This document shows positions 49,820-64,000 of a stretch of DNA of 64,000 nt, in pieces. The translations under genes were made by a program, and so were the position numbers. The first letter of the stretch is position 1. Each line of letters starts with the position of its first letter. The notes below the pieces were generated by a model, which did no database searches, was not told where the DNA came from, and saw only the letters and a list, made by a program, of their open reading frames with translations. The DNA lies in NCBI RefSeq assembly GCF_013460135.1, contig NZ_CP038155.1, forward strand, positions 682,001-746,000. Reading direction: 5' to 3'. The DNA comes from Arsenophonus endosymbiont of Aphis craccivora (lineage in GTDB: Bacteria; Pseudomonadota; Gammaproteobacteria; Enterobacterales; Enterobacteriaceae).

Positions 49820-51205
49820 GTGTCATTTTCACTTTGGCAGCAATGTCTTGCCCGATTGCAGGATGAGTTACCTGCCACAGAATTCAGTATGTGGATACGC
49901 CCTCTCCAGGCAGAATTGAGTGATAATACATTAGCACTCTATGCTCCTAACCGTTTTGTATTAGATTGGGTAAGAGATAAATACATCAATAATATTAATG
50001 AATTGTTGAGTGATTTTTGTGGTTCTGATGTGCCTGCATTGAAATTTGAAATGGGTAATAAACCGCAAATAACCGCAAGCGGTACCTCAACGCATACCGT
50101 AGCAAATAAAACTATTTCGACGCCAATAAATTCAACAGTACGCCCTAGTTGGGATAAAACACAAGTTCAACCTGAAATCGCCTATCGTTCAAATGTGAAC
50201 CCTAAGCATACATTTAATAACTTTGTCGAAGGTAAATCAAACCAACTTGCTCGTGCCGCTGCCAGCCAAGTAGCCGACAATCCTGGCGGAGCTTATAACC
50301 CGCTTTTTCTTTATGGTGGTACAGGATTAGGTAAAACTCACCTGCTTCATGCTGTAGGTAATAACATCATGGCGCATAAAGCGAATGCAAAAGTGGTTTA
50401 TATGCATTCTGAGCGTTTTGTCCAAGATATGGTAAAAGCATTACAAAATAATGCGATTGAAGATTTTAAACGTTATTATCGCTCGGTAGATGCATTATTA
50501 ATTGATGACATTCAGTTTTTTGCTAATAAAGAGCGCTCTCAAGAAGAATTTTTTCATACCTTTAATGCGTTACTCGAAGGTAACCAGCAAATCATTCTGA
50601 CCTCAGATCGCTATTCTAAAGAAATTAATGGAGTTGAAGATCGACTAAAATCTCGTTTTGGTTGGGGATTGACGGTTGCGATTGAACCACCAGAATTGGA
50701 AACCCGTGTTGCTATTTTGATGAAAAAAGCGGACGAAAATCAGATGCAACTACCTGATGAAGTCGCTTTCTTTATTGCCAAACGCTTGCGTTCAAATGTT
50801 AGAGAGCTGGAAGGGGCGTTGAATCGGGTTATCGCCAATGCTAACTTTACTGGTCGCGCAATTACCATTGATTTTGTTCGTGAAGCATTACACGATCTAC
50901 TCGCATTACAAGAAAAACTGGTCACTATTGATAATATTCAAAAAACCGTTGCTGAATATTATAAAATTAAAGTTGCTGACTTGTTATCCAAGCGCCGTTC
51001 CCGTTCTGTGGCGCGCCCGAGGCAAATGGCAATGGCATTAGCAAAAGAGCTGACAAACCATAGTTTGCCTGAAATTGGCGATGCTTTTGGTGGACGAGAT
51101 CATACAACCGTAGTCCATGCTTGTCGAAAAATCGAGCAATTACGGGAGGAAAGTCACAACATCAAAGAGGATTTTTCTAACTTAATCAGAACATTATCAT
51201 CCTAA
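49820..51205 (+). CDS. dnaA: Chromosomal replication initiator DnaA
   Basis: DnaA binds oriC and opens the duplex for replication. The 461-aa product (E. coli 467) starts at GTG ([18 protein letters not shown]). It has domain I, a variable linker, the AAA+ domain with Walker [14 protein letters not shown] near residue 170 and Walker [11 protein letters not shown], and the C-terminal DNA-binding signature [16 protein letters not shown]. No lesions. dnaN follows four bases later. Some insect symbionts have lost dnaA; here it is kept. Confidence 0.98.
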   Translation: MSFSLWQQCLARLQDELPATEFSMWIRPLQAELSDNTLALYAPNRFVLDWVRDKYINNINELLSDFCGSDVPALKFEMGNKPQITASGTSTHTVANKTISTPINSTVRPSWDKTQVQPEIAYRSNVNPKHTFNNFVEGKSNQLARAAASQVADNPGGAYNPLFLYGGTGLGKTHLLHAVGNNIMAHKANAKVVYMHSERFVQDMVKALQNNAIEDFKRYYRSVDALLIDDIQFFANKERSQEEFFHTFNALLEGNQQIILTSDRYSKEINGVEDRLKSRFGWGLTVAIEPPELETRVAILMKKADENQMQLPDEVAFFIAKRLRSNVRELEGALNRVIANANFTGRAITIDFVREALHDLLALQEKLVTIDNIQKTVAEYYKIKVADLLSKRRSRSVARPRQMAMALAKELTNHSLPEIGDAFGGRDHTTVVHACRKIEQLREESHNIKEDFSNLIRTLSS

Positions 51206-51209
51206 TGCT

Positions 51210-52316
51210 ATGAAATTTACTATTGAACGTGAACAATTACTCAAACCACTACAACAAGTTAGTGGTCCACTTGGTGGGCGGCCTACATTACCTATTTTAG
51301 GTAATTTATTACTGCAAGTCAGTGAAAAAACACTTTCATTAACAGGTACCGATCTAGAAGTAGAAATGGTCGCAAAAGTGACACTAACACAACCAGGTGA
51401 AAATGGTTCAATCACGGTACCTGCCCGTAAATTTTTCGATATCTGGCGTGGGTTACCCGATGGCTCAGAAATCAAAGTTACTCTTGAAGGAGAGCGTCTA
51501 CTGGTGCGTTCCGGTCGTAGCCGTTTTTCGCTTTCGACTCTGCCTGCCACTGATTTTCCAAACCTAGACGATTGGCAAAGTGAAGTCGAATTTGAACTCC
51601 CTCAAACGACGTTAAAACGCCTAATTGAAGCTACCCAGTTTTCAATGGCACACCAAGATGTACGCTATTATCTTAATGGCATGCTATTTGAAACTGAAGG
51701 TAAAGAATTACGCACTGTCGCTACCGATGGCCATCGTTTAGCGGTCTGTTCACTCAATATTAATATTGATGAGAATTTACCAACTCATGCAGTAATTGTT
51801 CCTCGCAAAGGGGTATTAGAATTTATGCGATTACTGGATAGTAGCGACGAGTCACTTAAGTTACAGATTGGTAGTAATAATATCCGAGCTCATGTTGGTG
51901 ATTTTATTTTCACCTCAAAACTAGTTGATGGTCGTTTTCCTGATTACCGACGTGTTCTACCCAAAAATCCAGATAAAACATTGACCGCGGATTGTAATAA
52001 ACTTAAACAAGCATTTTCACGAGCTGCAATTTTATCAAATGAAAAATTTCGCGGTGTACGCCTCTATATCAGCGAAAATCAACTTAAAATTACCGCAAAC
52101 AATCCAGAACAGGAAGAATCAGAAGAAATTGTTGATGTTAATTATAAAAGCTCGATGATAGAAATTGGTTTTAACGTCAGTTATATCCTCGATGTTTTAA
52201 ATACACTAAAATGTGAACAGGTTAATTTGTTGTTGACTGATTCAAATTCAAGCGTACAAATTGAAGATATAGCTAGTAATGCGGCAGCTTATGTTGTTAT
52301 GCCAATGCGTCTGTAA
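51210..52316 (+). CDS. dnaN: DNA polymerase III beta sliding clamp
   Basis: The beta clamp is a dimeric ring that tethers polymerase III to DNA and recruits Hda, MutS and others. The 368-aa product (E. coli 366) has the three clamp domains: start MKFTIEREQLLKPLQQVSGPLGGRP, the VATDGHRLA segment, and the C-terminal VVMPMRL that forms the partner-binding cleft. It is in the dnaA-dnaN-recF-gyrB operon. Confidence 0.98.
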   Translation: MKFTIEREQLLKPLQQVSGPLGGRPTLPILGNLLLQVSEKTLSLTGTDLEVEMVAKVTLTQPGENGSITVPARKFFDIWRGLPDGSEIKVTLEGERLLVRSGRSRFSLSTLPATDFPNLDDWQSEVEFELPQTTLKRLIEATQFSMAHQDVRYYLNGMLFETEGKELRTVATDGHRLAVCSLNINIDENLPTHAVIVPRKGVLEFMRLLDSSDESLKLQIGSNNIRAHVGDFIFTSKLVDGRFPDYRRVLPKNPDKTLTADCNKLKQAFSRAAILSNEKFRGVRLYISENQLKITANNPEQEESEEIVDVNYKSSMIEIGFNVSYILDVLNTLKCEQVNLLLTDSNSSVQIEDIASNAAAYVVMPMRL

Positions 52317-52328
52317 TATCTAAATTCT

Positions 52329-53417
52329 ATGATGCTTTCGCGTTTACTTATCCGCGACTTTCGTAATATAGAAAGTGCGGATCTACCATTAGCAACCGGT
52401 TTTAATTTTTTAATTGGGCCAAATGGCAGCGGAAAAACAAGTATTCTTGAAGCGATCTATACATTAGGACATGGTAGGGCTTTTCGTAGCATTCAAGTAG
52501 CACGTGTCATTCGTCATCAACAACATAATTTTGTTTTACATGGTCGTCTTGTTCATATAGAGCCATAATCACGTGAACTGACTTTGGGATTAAGTAAAGA
52601 TCGTAACGGTGAAAGTAAAGTTCGCATTGATGGCAATGATGGGCATAAAATTGCTGAATTAGCTAAATTATTACCAATGCAACTAATAACTCCTGAAGGT
52701 TTTACCTTATTAAATGGTGGCCCTAAATATCGTCGAGCTTTTCTTGATTGGGGATGTTTCCACAATGAACCTCAGTTTTTTGCTGCCTGGTCTGATTTAA
52801 AACGGCTATTAAAGCAACGTAATGCAGCATTACGCCAAGTAACAAGTTATAATGAGCTGCGTCATTGGGATTATGAACTGATCCCTCTGGCCCATAAAAT
52901 AAGTGAATGGCGAGCCAGCTATATTGCAGGAATTACGAAAGATATTGAAAACACCTGTAAACAGTTCTTATCTGAATTTTCACTTAGCATCTCATTTCAG
53001 CGAGGATGGGATAAAGAAACCGATTATTCAGATATATTAGTAAGGCAATTTGAACGTGACCTAATGCTTACCTATACCGCATTAGGGCCACATAAAGCTG
53101 ACTTACGGATCCGCGTAGAAGGAATTGCCGTTGAAGATATCCTATCGCGCGGGCAGTTAAAATTATTAATTTGCGCATTAAAATTAGCACAAGGTGAATA
53201 TTTCACCCGACAGAGTGGGCAAAGATGCTTATATCTGTTAGACGATTTTGCTTATGAGTTAGATAAGGATCGCCGTCACTTATTAGCCAAACGGCTTAAA
53301 GCGACGCAAGCTCAGGTCTTTGTTAGCGCGATTACCATCGCGCAAGTTAAAGATATGTTAGATGGAAATAGCAGGATGTTTTGCGTAAAACATGGCAAAA
53401 TAGAAGTTCAACCATAG
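52329..53417 (+). pseudogene. recF: RecF recombination protein, nonsense mutation
   Basis: RecF, an SMC-like ATPase, loads RecA at gaps with RecO and RecR. From 52329 the frame reads [14 protein letters not shown], Walker [15 protein letters not shown] and [15 protein letters not shown], then a TAA at 52566-52568 (HIEP*SREL) where E. coli has a charged residue. The frame continues unbroken with [24 protein letters not shown], the signature LSRGQLKLL and Walker [13 protein letters not shown] to 53417. A start in the second ORF would lack Walker A, so ATPase activity is lost. A single base change explains it. RecF loss is common in early symbiont genome decay. Confidence 0.92.
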
Positions 53418-53430
53418 GATCAGAAATTAG

Positions 53431-55857
<2,427 letters not shown>

Positions 55858-55872
55858 TGTCAAATGGCAAAA

Positions 55873-55903
55873 CAAAAGCCCCATATCTAAATTGGGGCTT
55901 TTT
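55873..55903. terminator. Bidirectional terminator between gyrB and asd
   Basis: AAAAGCCCCA and TGGGGCTTTT pair exactly around a short loop, with T-runs on both strands. It serves gyrB on the plus and asd on the minus strand. Confidence 0.88.
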
Positions 55904-55904
55904 A

Positions 55905-57020
55905 TTATAGATAACTATATAATATTTTTAACATACGGCGTAAAGGCTCTGCAGCTCCCCATAATAGCTGATCACCAATCGTAAAAGCGGATAAATATTC
56001 TGGCCCCATATTTAATGTACGCAAGCGTCCAACCGGAACATTTAAGGTGCCTGTTACTGCCGCAGGCGTTAACTCTTGAATAGTTAATTCACGCTCATTA
56101 GGAATAACGCGAACCCAATCATTATGTGCGGACAAAATTTGCTCAACATCCTCAATCGCAACATTTTTTTGCAATTTTATGGTAAATGCCTGGCTATGGC
56201 AGCGTAATGCTCCAATACGAACACATAAACCATCGACAGGAATAACATGACTAGAGTTATTTAAAATTTTATTAGTTTCAGCCTGCCCTTTCCATTCCTC
56301 ACGACTTTGACCATTGGGCAATTGTTTATCTATCCAGGGGATCAAACTACCGGCCAATGGCGCGCCAAAGGCTTCTGGGCTCATCTTTCCACTACGGGTG
56401 AAGTCAGTTACTTTTTTCTCAATCGATAAAATAGCCGCCGCGGGATTTTGCAGTTCATTAGCAACCTGTGCATGTAACTCACCCATTTGCACTAATAATT
56501 CACGCATATTACGCGCACCTGCGCCAGAAGCCGCCTGATAGGTTGCGACCGAAACCCACTCAATCAGGTTCTCAGCAAATAAGCCAGCTAAAGCCATTAG
56601 CATCAAACTGACCGTGCAATTGCCACCAACAAAGGTTTTTATCCCTTCATTTAAACACTGATCAATATATTGACGATTAACAGGATCAAGAATAATAATG
56701 CTATCCTCTTTCATCCGTAAGGAAGAGGCGGCATCTATCCAGTAACCTGACCAACCAGTCGCACGCAGTTTAGGGTAAATTTGATCGGTATAATCTCCAC
56801 CCTGACAGCTAATTATTACCTCTAATTCCTTTAATCCATCAAGATCAAAAGCATCTAGCAGTGTTGATTGATGTTGACCATATTTTGGTGCCAATTCACC
56901 ATGTTGAGAGGTAGTAAAAAAAACAGGATTGATATTATTAAAATCACCTTCTTCCACCATTCGTTGCAGCAGTACAGAACCAACCATACCTCGCCAACCA
57001 ATAAATCCGACATTTTTCAT
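55905..57020 (-). CDS. asd: Aspartate-semialdehyde dehydrogenase
   Basis: Asd reduces aspartyl phosphate to aspartate semialdehyde, the branch point to diaminopimelate (for peptidoglycan), lysine, methionine and threonine. The product, about 371 aa (E. coli 367), starts [21 protein letters not shown] (NADP site). It has the catalytic Cys in [14 protein letters not shown] and the His in [15 protein letters not shown] start it at 57020; a TTG five codons earlier is less likely. It converges with gyrB. Retention points to continued cell-wall synthesis. Confidence 0.97.
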   Translation of the reverse strand: MKNVGFIGWRGMVGSVLLQRMVEEGDFNNINPVFFTTSQHGELAPKYGQHQSTLLDAFDLDGLKELEVIISCQGGDYTDQIYPKLRATGWSGYWIDAASSLRMKEDSIIILDPVNRQYIDQCLNEGIKTFVGGNCTVSLMLMALAGLFAENLIEWVSVATYQAASGAGARNMRELLVQMGELHAQVANELQNPAAAILSIEKKVTDFTRSGKMSPEAFGAPLAGSLIPWIDKQLPNGQSREEWKGQAETNKILNNSSHVIPVDGLCVRIGALRCHSQAFTIKLQKNVAIEDVEQILSAHNDWVRVIPNERELTIQELTPAAVTGTLNVPVGRLRTLNMGPEYLSAFTIGDQLLWGAAEPLRRMLKILYSYL

Positions 57021-57161
57021 TTTTGTTATATCCAATCTTAATGTTGTTGCTAAGTAAAGTCGTCGCCATTTATAAACAATAATCGCAAATTGAAATCATT
57101 TATGCCATTTTTTAAAGCTGATTATTTAATAAATAAAAATCTATTTATAACTGATAAAACA

Positions 57162-57187
57162 AAACACCCAATATTAAGGGTGTTTTA
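57162..57187 (-). terminator. Terminator after digH
   Basis: AAAACACCC pairs with GGGTGTTTT around AATATTAA. On the minus strand it is followed by GTTTT. It lies about 25 bases after the digH stop. Confidence 0.75.
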
Positions 57188-57209
57188 CTTAAAATAACGG
57201 TCAATAACT

Positions 57210-58502
57210 TTACTGCGCTGATCTATTCCAACGGGATTTAAGATATTTTACTGCCTCTGCCGTTTGCGGAGACTGAAGGAGCCCCTCTCTAAATAGGATC
57301 TCACCTTTTATTTCAGGTAATTCATCATTAAGATCGAGTTGTCTTTTTAGCTCCGGGACACCGCCGTCAAGAGACCAATCAGGCTCTGTTTGAGATGGCA
57401 CTCCAACTTTATATAATGCCACCCCAATATACAATTTAGTGTTAGTCGATCTCACCACATCAGCCCACCATTTTGCAATCACATCATATTTGACAATTTC
57501 GCGGGCAAAAGGCCAGTAAATTTGCGGGGCTATATAATCTAATAAACCTTCTTTTACCCATAATCCGGTATCAGCATAGGCTCTGTCATAAGTAGGCCCA
57601 CCAGCTTTAGTATCCGAGCCTCGTGGATCATCGGAAATATTTCGCCATACACCGCCTGGACTGATGCCAAATTCAATAGTGGGTTTTAACGAACGGATTT
57701 TTGAAGAAACCTCTCGAATCAACAACAAGGTATTATTTCTTCTCCAACTGGCTTTATCTAAAAATCCCTGACCGTATCGTTGAAACGTTGCCTCATCATT
57801 GAGTTTGGAGGAAGGAGTTTCATAATAGAAATAATCATCAAACTGTATGCCATCAATATCATAGTTTTTAACTAATTCAGCAACAATACTGGTGATCCAA
57901 TTACGAACTTCTGGTAAGCCTGGATCAAGTACAAAACGGTCGTAGGCAGTTCGTATCCAATCTTTATGTAAAACATAAACGCTAGTAGGCGGAGAATTAA
58001 GTGTCTTTTGCAGTGAAGTAATGGTTTCTGGTTGCGTATCCATTGAAACCCGGTAGGGATTTAGCCAAGCATGTATTTTTAAATTTCTTTTGTGCGCCTC
58101 AGCAATAATAAACGCCAACGGATCATAACCTGGGTCTTTACCGACTACACCGGTAAGCACGTCAGACCAAGGGAGAATATGAGAATGATAAAGCACAGTA
58201 CCATCTGGTTTTACCTGAAAAAAAATGGTGTTAATGCCTAGCTTCACCAAATTATCCAGTTTATCCGTTAACTCTTTTTTCTGTACTTCAATTCTGAGCT
58301 TTTCTGAATCAAGGTTAACTGAAGAAAGAGAAGGCCAATCAAGCCGAGATACGGTCGTTAACCATACACCACGTACTGGTATATCTTGTTTAATCGTGGC
58401 CTTTTGCTCATCAGCTACTTTTTTATTATTACAACCAACAACTAAAAACAAGCAAAATAACGAAGTAATAAACCACTTTCTCCCCTTTAATTGCAATAGC
58501 AT
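57210..58502 (-). CDS. digH: DigH (YddW), peptidoglycan glycosyl hydrolase lipoprotein
   Basis: DigH is an outer-membrane lipoprotein that cleaves denuded peptidoglycan strands at division sites. The 430-aa product (E. coli 439) has a signal peptide with the lipobox LVVGC near residue 20, then the TIM-barrel DUF187 domain: VRGVWLTTVSRLDWPS, NTIFFQVKPDGTVLY, KIHAWLNPYR, DGIQFDDYFYYETP and YIAPQIYWPF. It ends in SPQTAEAVKYLKSRW. AAGGA precedes the ATG. It stands alone between terminators. Confidence 0.92.
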   Translation of the reverse strand: MLLQLKGRKWFITSLFCLFLVVGCNNKKVADEQKATIKQDIPVRGVWLTTVSRLDWPSLSSVNLDSEKLRIEVQKKELTDKLDNLVKLGINTIFFQVKPDGTVLYHSHILPWSDVLTGVVGKDPGYDPLAFIIAEAHKRNLKIHAWLNPYRVSMDTQPETITSLQKTLNSPPTSVYVLHKDWIRTAYDRFVLDPGLPEVRNWITSIVAELVKNYDIDGIQFDDYFYYETPSSKLNDEATFQRYGQGFLDKASWRRNNTLLLIREVSSKIRSLKPTIEFGISPGGVWRNISDDPRGSDTKAGGPTYDRAYADTGLWVKEGLLDYIAPQIYWPFAREIVKYDVIAKWWADVVRSTNTKLYIGVALYKVGVPSQTEPDWSLDGGVPELKRQLDLNDELPEIKGEILFREGLLQSPQTAEAVKYLKSRWNRSAQ

Positions 58503-58814
58503 CCTTGATTCCTTATTTTGTTTACAGTTAGGGATTGATAAGCTGTGATTATTGTTTAATTGATGGTGTTATATTAATCAATTTATTAAATATTAAAATA
58601 TTTATTTTTCAGGTAATCAATTACCAAAATAACTTAACTGAATAATCAATTTTTAGCTTGCTATCCTTTAATATTATTAAAAAAATACGCTAGAATGGAG
58701 CGTATTTTTTAGCATAGCAATATGTAATCAAAGGTAAAAATAAAAAAGCTATCTTAGTCTATTATATACAATAATTTATTGACAATAGCCTAAATATCAC
58801 GCTTTATACAGACC
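58503..58814. other. Gene-free stretch between digH and glmS
   Basis: A+T-rich DNA with no readable gene. Near 58676-58708 the bases TAAAAAAATACGC and GCGTATTTTTTA form a perfect A+T-rich hairpin that could end glmS transcription. Confidence 0.55.
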
Positions 58815-60647
58815 TCACTCGACGGTCACAGATTTAGCTAAATTTCTTGGTTGATCAACATCCGTGCCTTTTATTAGCGCAACATGATAAGATAATAATT
58901 GTAGTGGAACGGTATAAAAAATCGGGGCAATTAGCTCTTCAACATGTGGTAATGGAATAATTTTCATATTTTCACTGTCAATAAAACCCGCGTCTTTATC
59001 AGCAAAAACATAAAGTAAGCCGCCACGAGCACGGACTTCTTCAATATTGGATTTTAGCTTGTCGAGTAATTCATTATTTGGCGCAATAATAATTACTGGC
59101 ATATCGGCATCAATCAGTGCTAATGGGCCATGCTTCAACTCACCCGCTGCATAAGCTTCGGCATGAATATAAGAAATCTCTTTTAGCTTTAATGCACCTT
59201 CAACAGCTATCGGAAATTGATCACCTCGGCCAAGAAAAAGAGCATGATTTTTATCAGAAAAATCCTCTGCTAAATCTTCAATCATTTTTTCTTGCGATAA
59301 CATACTGTCAATACGAGCAGGTAATGCATGTAATGCCTGAACAATGTCTTTCTCAAGAGTAATGTTTTTATCCTGCAAGCGAATCAGATAAGCAACTAAT
59401 AATAATAAAACCGTCAATTGGGTAGTAAACGCTTTGGTGGATGCTACGCCAATTTCTGCACCAGCTTTTGTCATTAATGCAAAATCTGATTCACGGACTA
59501 AAGATGAGCCTAAAACATTACATATTGCCAACGATGCCAGATAACCAAGCTGTTTCGATAATCTTAATGCTGCTAAGGTATCCGCTGTTTCACCCGATTG
59601 AGAAAGGGTGATCAATAAGCTATTTTTACGTCTCGCTGGTTTGCGATAACGGAATTCAGAAGCAATTTCCACATCACATGGTATACCTGCTAAAGATTCA
59701 AGCCAGTAACGGGCAACCATTCCGGCATTATATGAAGTCCCACAAGCAACAATTTGAATATGTTCAACCTGAGATAATAGATTTTGGGCTTTTTTATCTA
59801 ATTCACTAAAAATAACACTATCATGCTGATCAACGCTCCCTTCGAGGGTATTTTTTATTGCTAAAGGCTGCTCATAGATCTCTTTTTGCATATAGTGGCG
59901 ATAAATTCCTTTTTCACCAGCATCATACTGAATATTGGATTCTATTTGTTCTCGTTCAACTTCTGAGCCTTGTTGATCAAAAATACGCACTGTCCGACGA
60001 GTCACTTCAGCAATATCACCTTCCTCTAAATAGATAAAGCGACGTGTAACCGGCAAAAGCGCTAATTGATCGGATGCTAGAAAATTTTCACCAACACCTA
60101 AACCTATAATTAATGGGCTACCCGAACGCGCAGCCACTAGCAATCCAGGAGTACGGCTATCCATAATAACGGTACCGTAAGCGCCTTTTAATTGGGGGAT
60201 AACACGCTGTACCACTTCTAGCAAGGTACCACCTTTTTGTAATTCCCAATGTGTTAAATGGGCTATAACTTCGGTGTCAGTTTCTGAAGTAAAAACATAT
60301 TTTTGCTTTTTAAGTTGTTCACGTAGTTGTTGATAATTTTCAATAATCCCATTATGAACGACCGCAATATATTCAGATGTATGCGGATGGGCATTTTTTT
60401 TGCTTGGCTGACCATGCGTCGCCCAACGAGTATGCGCAATGCCTGTGCCACCAATTACAGCATGTTTTTCCACTTCATCTGCCAGGATCTGAACTTTACC
60501 CGTTTCACGTAATCGTGTCAGATTGGTTTTATCATCAACCACGGCTAAACCGGCAGAGTCATAACCCCGGTACTCCAGTCGACGAAGCCCTTCAATAAGA
60601 ATTTCAGCTATATCGCGTTGTGCTACTGCACCAACAATTCCACACAT
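58815..60647 (-). CDS. glmS: Glucosamine-fructose-6-phosphate aminotransferase
   Basis: GlmS makes glucosamine-6-phosphate from fructose-6-phosphate and glutamine, the first step to UDP-GlcNAc. The 610-aa product (E. coli 609) starts [17 protein letters not shown], with the N-terminal catalytic Cys. It has [17 protein letters not shown] in the glutaminase domain, two SIS domains with [14 protein letters not shown] and [15 protein letters not shown], and the C-terminal [11 protein letters not shown]. Just downstream of glmU in the same direction, as in E. coli, where the small RNA GlmZ regulates it. No lesions. Confidence 0.98.
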   Translation of the reverse strand: MCGIVGAVAQRDIAEILIEGLRRLEYRGYDSAGLAVVDDKTNLTRLRETGKVQILADEVEKHAVIGGTGIAHTRWATHGQPSKKNAHPHTSEYIAVVHNGIIENYQQLREQLKKQKYVFTSETDTEVIAHLTHWELQKGGTLLEVVQRVIPQLKGAYGTVIMDSRTPGLLVAARSGSPLIIGLGVGENFLASDQLALLPVTRRFIYLEEGDIAEVTRRTVRIFDQQGSEVEREQIESNIQYDAGEKGIYRHYMQKEIYEQPLAIKNTLEGSVDQHDSVIFSELDKKAQNLLSQVEHIQIVACGTSYNAGMVARYWLESLAGIPCDVEIASEFRYRKPARRKNSLLITLSQSGETADTLAALRLSKQLGYLASLAICNVLGSSLVRESDFALMTKAGAEIGVASTKAFTTQLTVLLLLVAYLIRLQDKNITLEKDIVQALHALPARIDSMLSQEKMIEDLAEDFSDKNHALFLGRGDQFPIAVEGALKLKEISYIHAEAYAAGELKHGPLALIDADMPVIIIAPNNELLDKLKSNIEEVRARGGLLYVFADKDAGFIDSENMKIIPLPHVEELIAPIFYTVPLQLLSYHVALIKGTDVDQPRNLAKSVTVE

Positions 60648-60794
60648 CGGTTTTCATTCCAAAATAGAAGAGCATACAGCTCTTATGCTGTCGTAACCTG
60701 ATTAATATATTCGGTTTTACCGTTCCCAAAGCCTGTAGATATTGGGTTTATTATTTATAAAATAGATGATTAATCATCACTATTTATTTTGCGA

Positions 60795-62165
60795 CTATTT
60801 TTTCTTTATTGGACGCTGCCAATTGACAATATGCCGCTGTTTAACACGGCTAATAACAAGTTCATTTTCCTTAACATCATTAGTAAGCGTAGTTCCAGCA
60901 CCAATAGTTGCCCCGTTAGCAATGGTAACCGGTGCAATTATTTGCGTATCTGAGCCAACAAAAACATTATCACCAATGATTGTTTTAAATTTATTAGCCC
61001 CATCATAATTACAAGTTATTGTTCCTGCGCCAATATTAACATCTCCACCAATTTCGGCGTCACCTAGATAACTTAAATGCCCTGCTTTAGAACCCGCACC
61101 TAAAGCGGTGTTTTTAACCTCAACAAAATTACCAATATGCACTTTATCTGCCAGTCTAGTCCCTGGACGTAAACGAGCAAAAGGGCCAATTGTACAGGCG
61201 GTAGATAATTCTGAATCTTCTATAACTGAATAAGCACTAATAATTGAATTATCATCTATCGTACAATTTTTTAATATACATCCGGCATGAATATGCACAT
61301 TATTACCCAGTACAACATCCCCTTCAATAATAACATTAGTATCAATAATTACATTACGCCCGTACTTTAATGTACCACGCAAATCAAAACGAGCAGGGTC
61401 AATAATCATAACACCTGCCAATAATAATTTTTCTGCCTGTTCTTGTTGATAAATACGTTCAAGCGCCGAAAGCTGTAAACAGTTATTCACCCCTTCCATT
61501 TCACTCAATTTGGTAGGATGAACTGCATTTATTTTACAGCCTTCTTCATGCGCCAATGAAATGATATCGGTAACATAATATTCATTTTGAGCATTGTTAT
61601 TATTAAGTTTTTTCAGCCATCGCTTTAAATCAGCACCATTAGCAACTAGTATACCGGTATTAATTTCGTTAATTTTAGCTTGATTTTCCGTTGTATCTTT
61701 TTGCTCAACAATGCCAATTACTTCACCTTTTTGACGAATAATACGCCCGTAACCTGTCGGTTCATTAACGATTGCCGTCAATAACCCTATTCCTCCGTCA
61801 GGCTTAGCTTCTAATAATCGTTCAAGTGTTTCTTTTGTGATCAGTGTAGAATCACCATAAAGCATCAGGATATCTTCATCATCAGCAAAATAAGGTGCTG
61901 CTTGCTGCATTGCATGTCCTGTTCCTAATTGCTCTGCCTGTAAGATCCAATTAATAGGTTGATTAGCTAAAACTAATTTAATTAAATCAGCACCATGACC
62001 ATAAACTAAATGAATATTAGATGCCCCAAGTGATAATGATGTGTCGATAACATGCTGCACCATTGGTTTTCCTGCCAGTGGATGTAAAACTTTTGGTAAG
62101 TCAGAATACATGCGGGTACCTTTACCCGCCGCGAGGATCACAACACTTTTTGCGTTCATAGACAT
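60795..62165 (-). CDS. glmU: GlmU, GlcNAc-1-P uridyltransferase/GlcN-1-P acetyltransferase
   Basis: GlmU completes UDP-GlcNAc synthesis for peptidoglycan and lipid A. The 456-aa product (E. coli 456) has the nucleotidyltransferase start [35 protein letters not shown], and a left-handed beta-helix of hexapeptide repeats with the acetyltransferase residues in [22 protein letters not shown] and [10 protein letters not shown]. The usual GDVPL motif after LMLY reads GDSTL, keeping the metal-binding Asp. I chose the ATG at 62165 because TTAGG precedes it. Confidence 0.97.
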   Translation of the reverse strand: MSMNAKSVVILAAGKGTRMYSDLPKVLHPLAGKPMVQHVIDTSLSLGASNIHLVYGHGADLIKLVLANQPINWILQAEQLGTGHAMQQAAPYFADDEDILMLYGDSTLITKETLERLLEAKPDGGIGLLTAIVNEPTGYGRIIRQKGEVIGIVEQKDTTENQAKINEINTGILVANGADLKRWLKKLNNNNAQNEYYVTDIISLAHEEGCKINAVHPTKLSEMEGVNNCLQLSALERIYQQEQAEKLLLAGVMIIDPARFDLRGTLKYGRNVIIDTNVIIEGDVVLGNNVHIHAGCILKNCTIDDNSIISAYSVIEDSELSTACTIGPFARLRPGTRLADKVHIGNFVEVKNTALGAGSKAGHLSYLGDAEIGGDVNIGAGTITCNYDGANKFKTIIGDNVFVGSDTQIIAPVTIANGATIGAGTTLTNDVKENELVISRVKQRHIVNWQRPIKKK

Positions 62166-62270
62166 AAAACCTAATAACTCCATCAGTTAGGTAAAAGTAA
62201 AACTATTTATTGAACAAATTACTACATATTTCGTTCAAATAAAAAAGCTTACTATCTATATAAAAGAAAA

Positions 62271-62301
62271 GGAGCGAAACATAAATAAATTGTCTCACTC
62301 C
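62271..62301 (-). terminator. Probable terminator of the atp operon
   Basis: GGAGCGAAACA and TGTCTCACTCC pair with two G-U type positions, about 62 bases after the atpC stop on the minus strand. It lies between atpC and glmU. Confidence 0.55.
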
Positions 62302-62362
62302 CTGTATTTACCTAATTTTTATAAAAATAGCTGTAAAGTTTAAATAAATTCTTAGGATTATA

Positions 62363-62779
62363 TCATTTTTTCATCAGCTCGATGACACGTAATTTAGCAA
62401 TTGCCTTCGCTAACTCTGCTGATGCTTGAGCATAATCGACATCACCATGTGCTTTACGAATATGCTCTTCCGCTTTATGCTTAGATTCTAATGCCTTAGC
62501 TTCATCCAAATCCTTGCCACGGATTGCTGTATCAGCCAATACGATAACACCATTTGGTTGAACTTCAAGAATACCACCAGAAAGATAGATTAGTTCTTCT
62601 TCACCAAACTGTTTGGTAATACGTATCATGCCAGGCTTAATGGCAGTTAGCAGCGGTGTATGTTGAGGATAAATCCCCAGCTCCCCTTCGCTGCCTGTCA
62701 CCTGGATTTTCTGGACAAGGCCGTCAAACATCTGCTTTTCAGCACTTACCACAACCAGATGGTATGTCATTGCAGCCAT
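62363..62779 (-). CDS. atpC: ATP synthase epsilon subunit
   Basis: The epsilon subunit is part of the central stalk of F1 and inhibits ATP hydrolysis. The 138-aa product (E. coli 139) starts [20 protein letters not shown] and has [24 protein letters not shown] and [13 protein letters not shown]. The C-terminal helices include [16 protein letters not shown]. It follows atpD by about 20 bases. Confidence 0.97.
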   Translation of the reverse strand: MAAMTYHLVVVSAEKQMFDGLVQKIQVTGSEGELGIYPQHTPLLTAIKPGMIRITKQFGEEELIYLSGGILEVQPNGVIVLADTAIRGKDLDEAKALESKHKAEEHIRKAHGDVDYAQASAELAKAIAKLRVIELMKK

Positions 62780-62800
62780 ATCAACCTCCCATCAGCGACA

Positions 62801-64000
<1,200 letters not shown>

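Overview
The window comes from an A+T-rich gammaproteobacterium of the order Enterobacterales. Nearly every housekeeping gene reads like its E. coli counterpart and sits in E. coli-like local order, but about a third of the genes are freshly broken. Usually one in-frame stop or one homopolymer frameshift interrupts an otherwise well-kept reading frame. Five copies of one IS903-type element, a phage remnant and a broken type III effector fit a recently host-restricted insect symbiont. An Arsenophonus-like or related Morganellaceae genome is my best guess; this is inference from gene content, since no 16S gene is present.

Layout. 1-3461: yqjK, yqjE and yqjD (all broken), yqjA, and alx behind a yybP-ykoY-type riboswitch. 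3491-5537: a 5'-truncated phage integrase beside tRNA-Arg(UCU), then folD and broken ybcJ. 5538-10928: an accessory block with a dead P2-type ogr, a levansucrase with one stop codon, a peptide deformylase-like gene hit by two separate IS insertions, and a PfkB-kinase remnant. 10929-26602: a block matching the 11-12 minute region of E. coli (cysS, ppiB, lpxH, purE, purK, an MFS transporter, ybbO, cnoX, qmcA, ybbJ, cueR, copA, ybaP, ybaK, ushA), in which purE, purK, the MFS gene, ybbO, qmcA, ybbJ and ushA are broken. 27049-28103: IS copy 3 at a junction. 28104-37108: a block matching the 94 minute region (truncated dsbD, dcuA, aspA, fxsA, groES, groEL, yjeI, epmB, efp). 37401-44934: accessory and rearranged DNA with broken cstA, a type III secretion chaperone, a tandem YopH-like phosphatase effector cut by IS copy 4, a sugE tail, IS copy 5 and the 3' part of yqhA. 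45275-55857: mnmE, yidC, yidD, rnpA, rpmH, dnaA, dnaN, broken recF, gyrB. 55905-64000: asd, digH, glmS, glmU, atpC and atpD (runs off the right edge).

How it works together. Core information processing (dnaA, dnaN, gyrB, rnpA, rpmH, mnmE, cysS, efp with epmB, groESL), envelope building (lpxH, glmS, glmU, asd, yidC), ATP synthase and copper detoxification (cueR, copA) are kept. Purine synthesis at the purE/purK step, periplasmic nucleotide salvage (ushA), peptide uptake (cstA), periplasmic disulfide reduction (dsbD), extracellular levan synthesis and recF are being lost. The most notable item is the chaperone-effector cassette at 39794-42049. The effector carries two YopH-like tyrosine phosphatase modules. 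The first has lost both the catalytic Cys and the general-acid Asp; the second keeps its WPD loop but is cut off by the IS before its P-loop.
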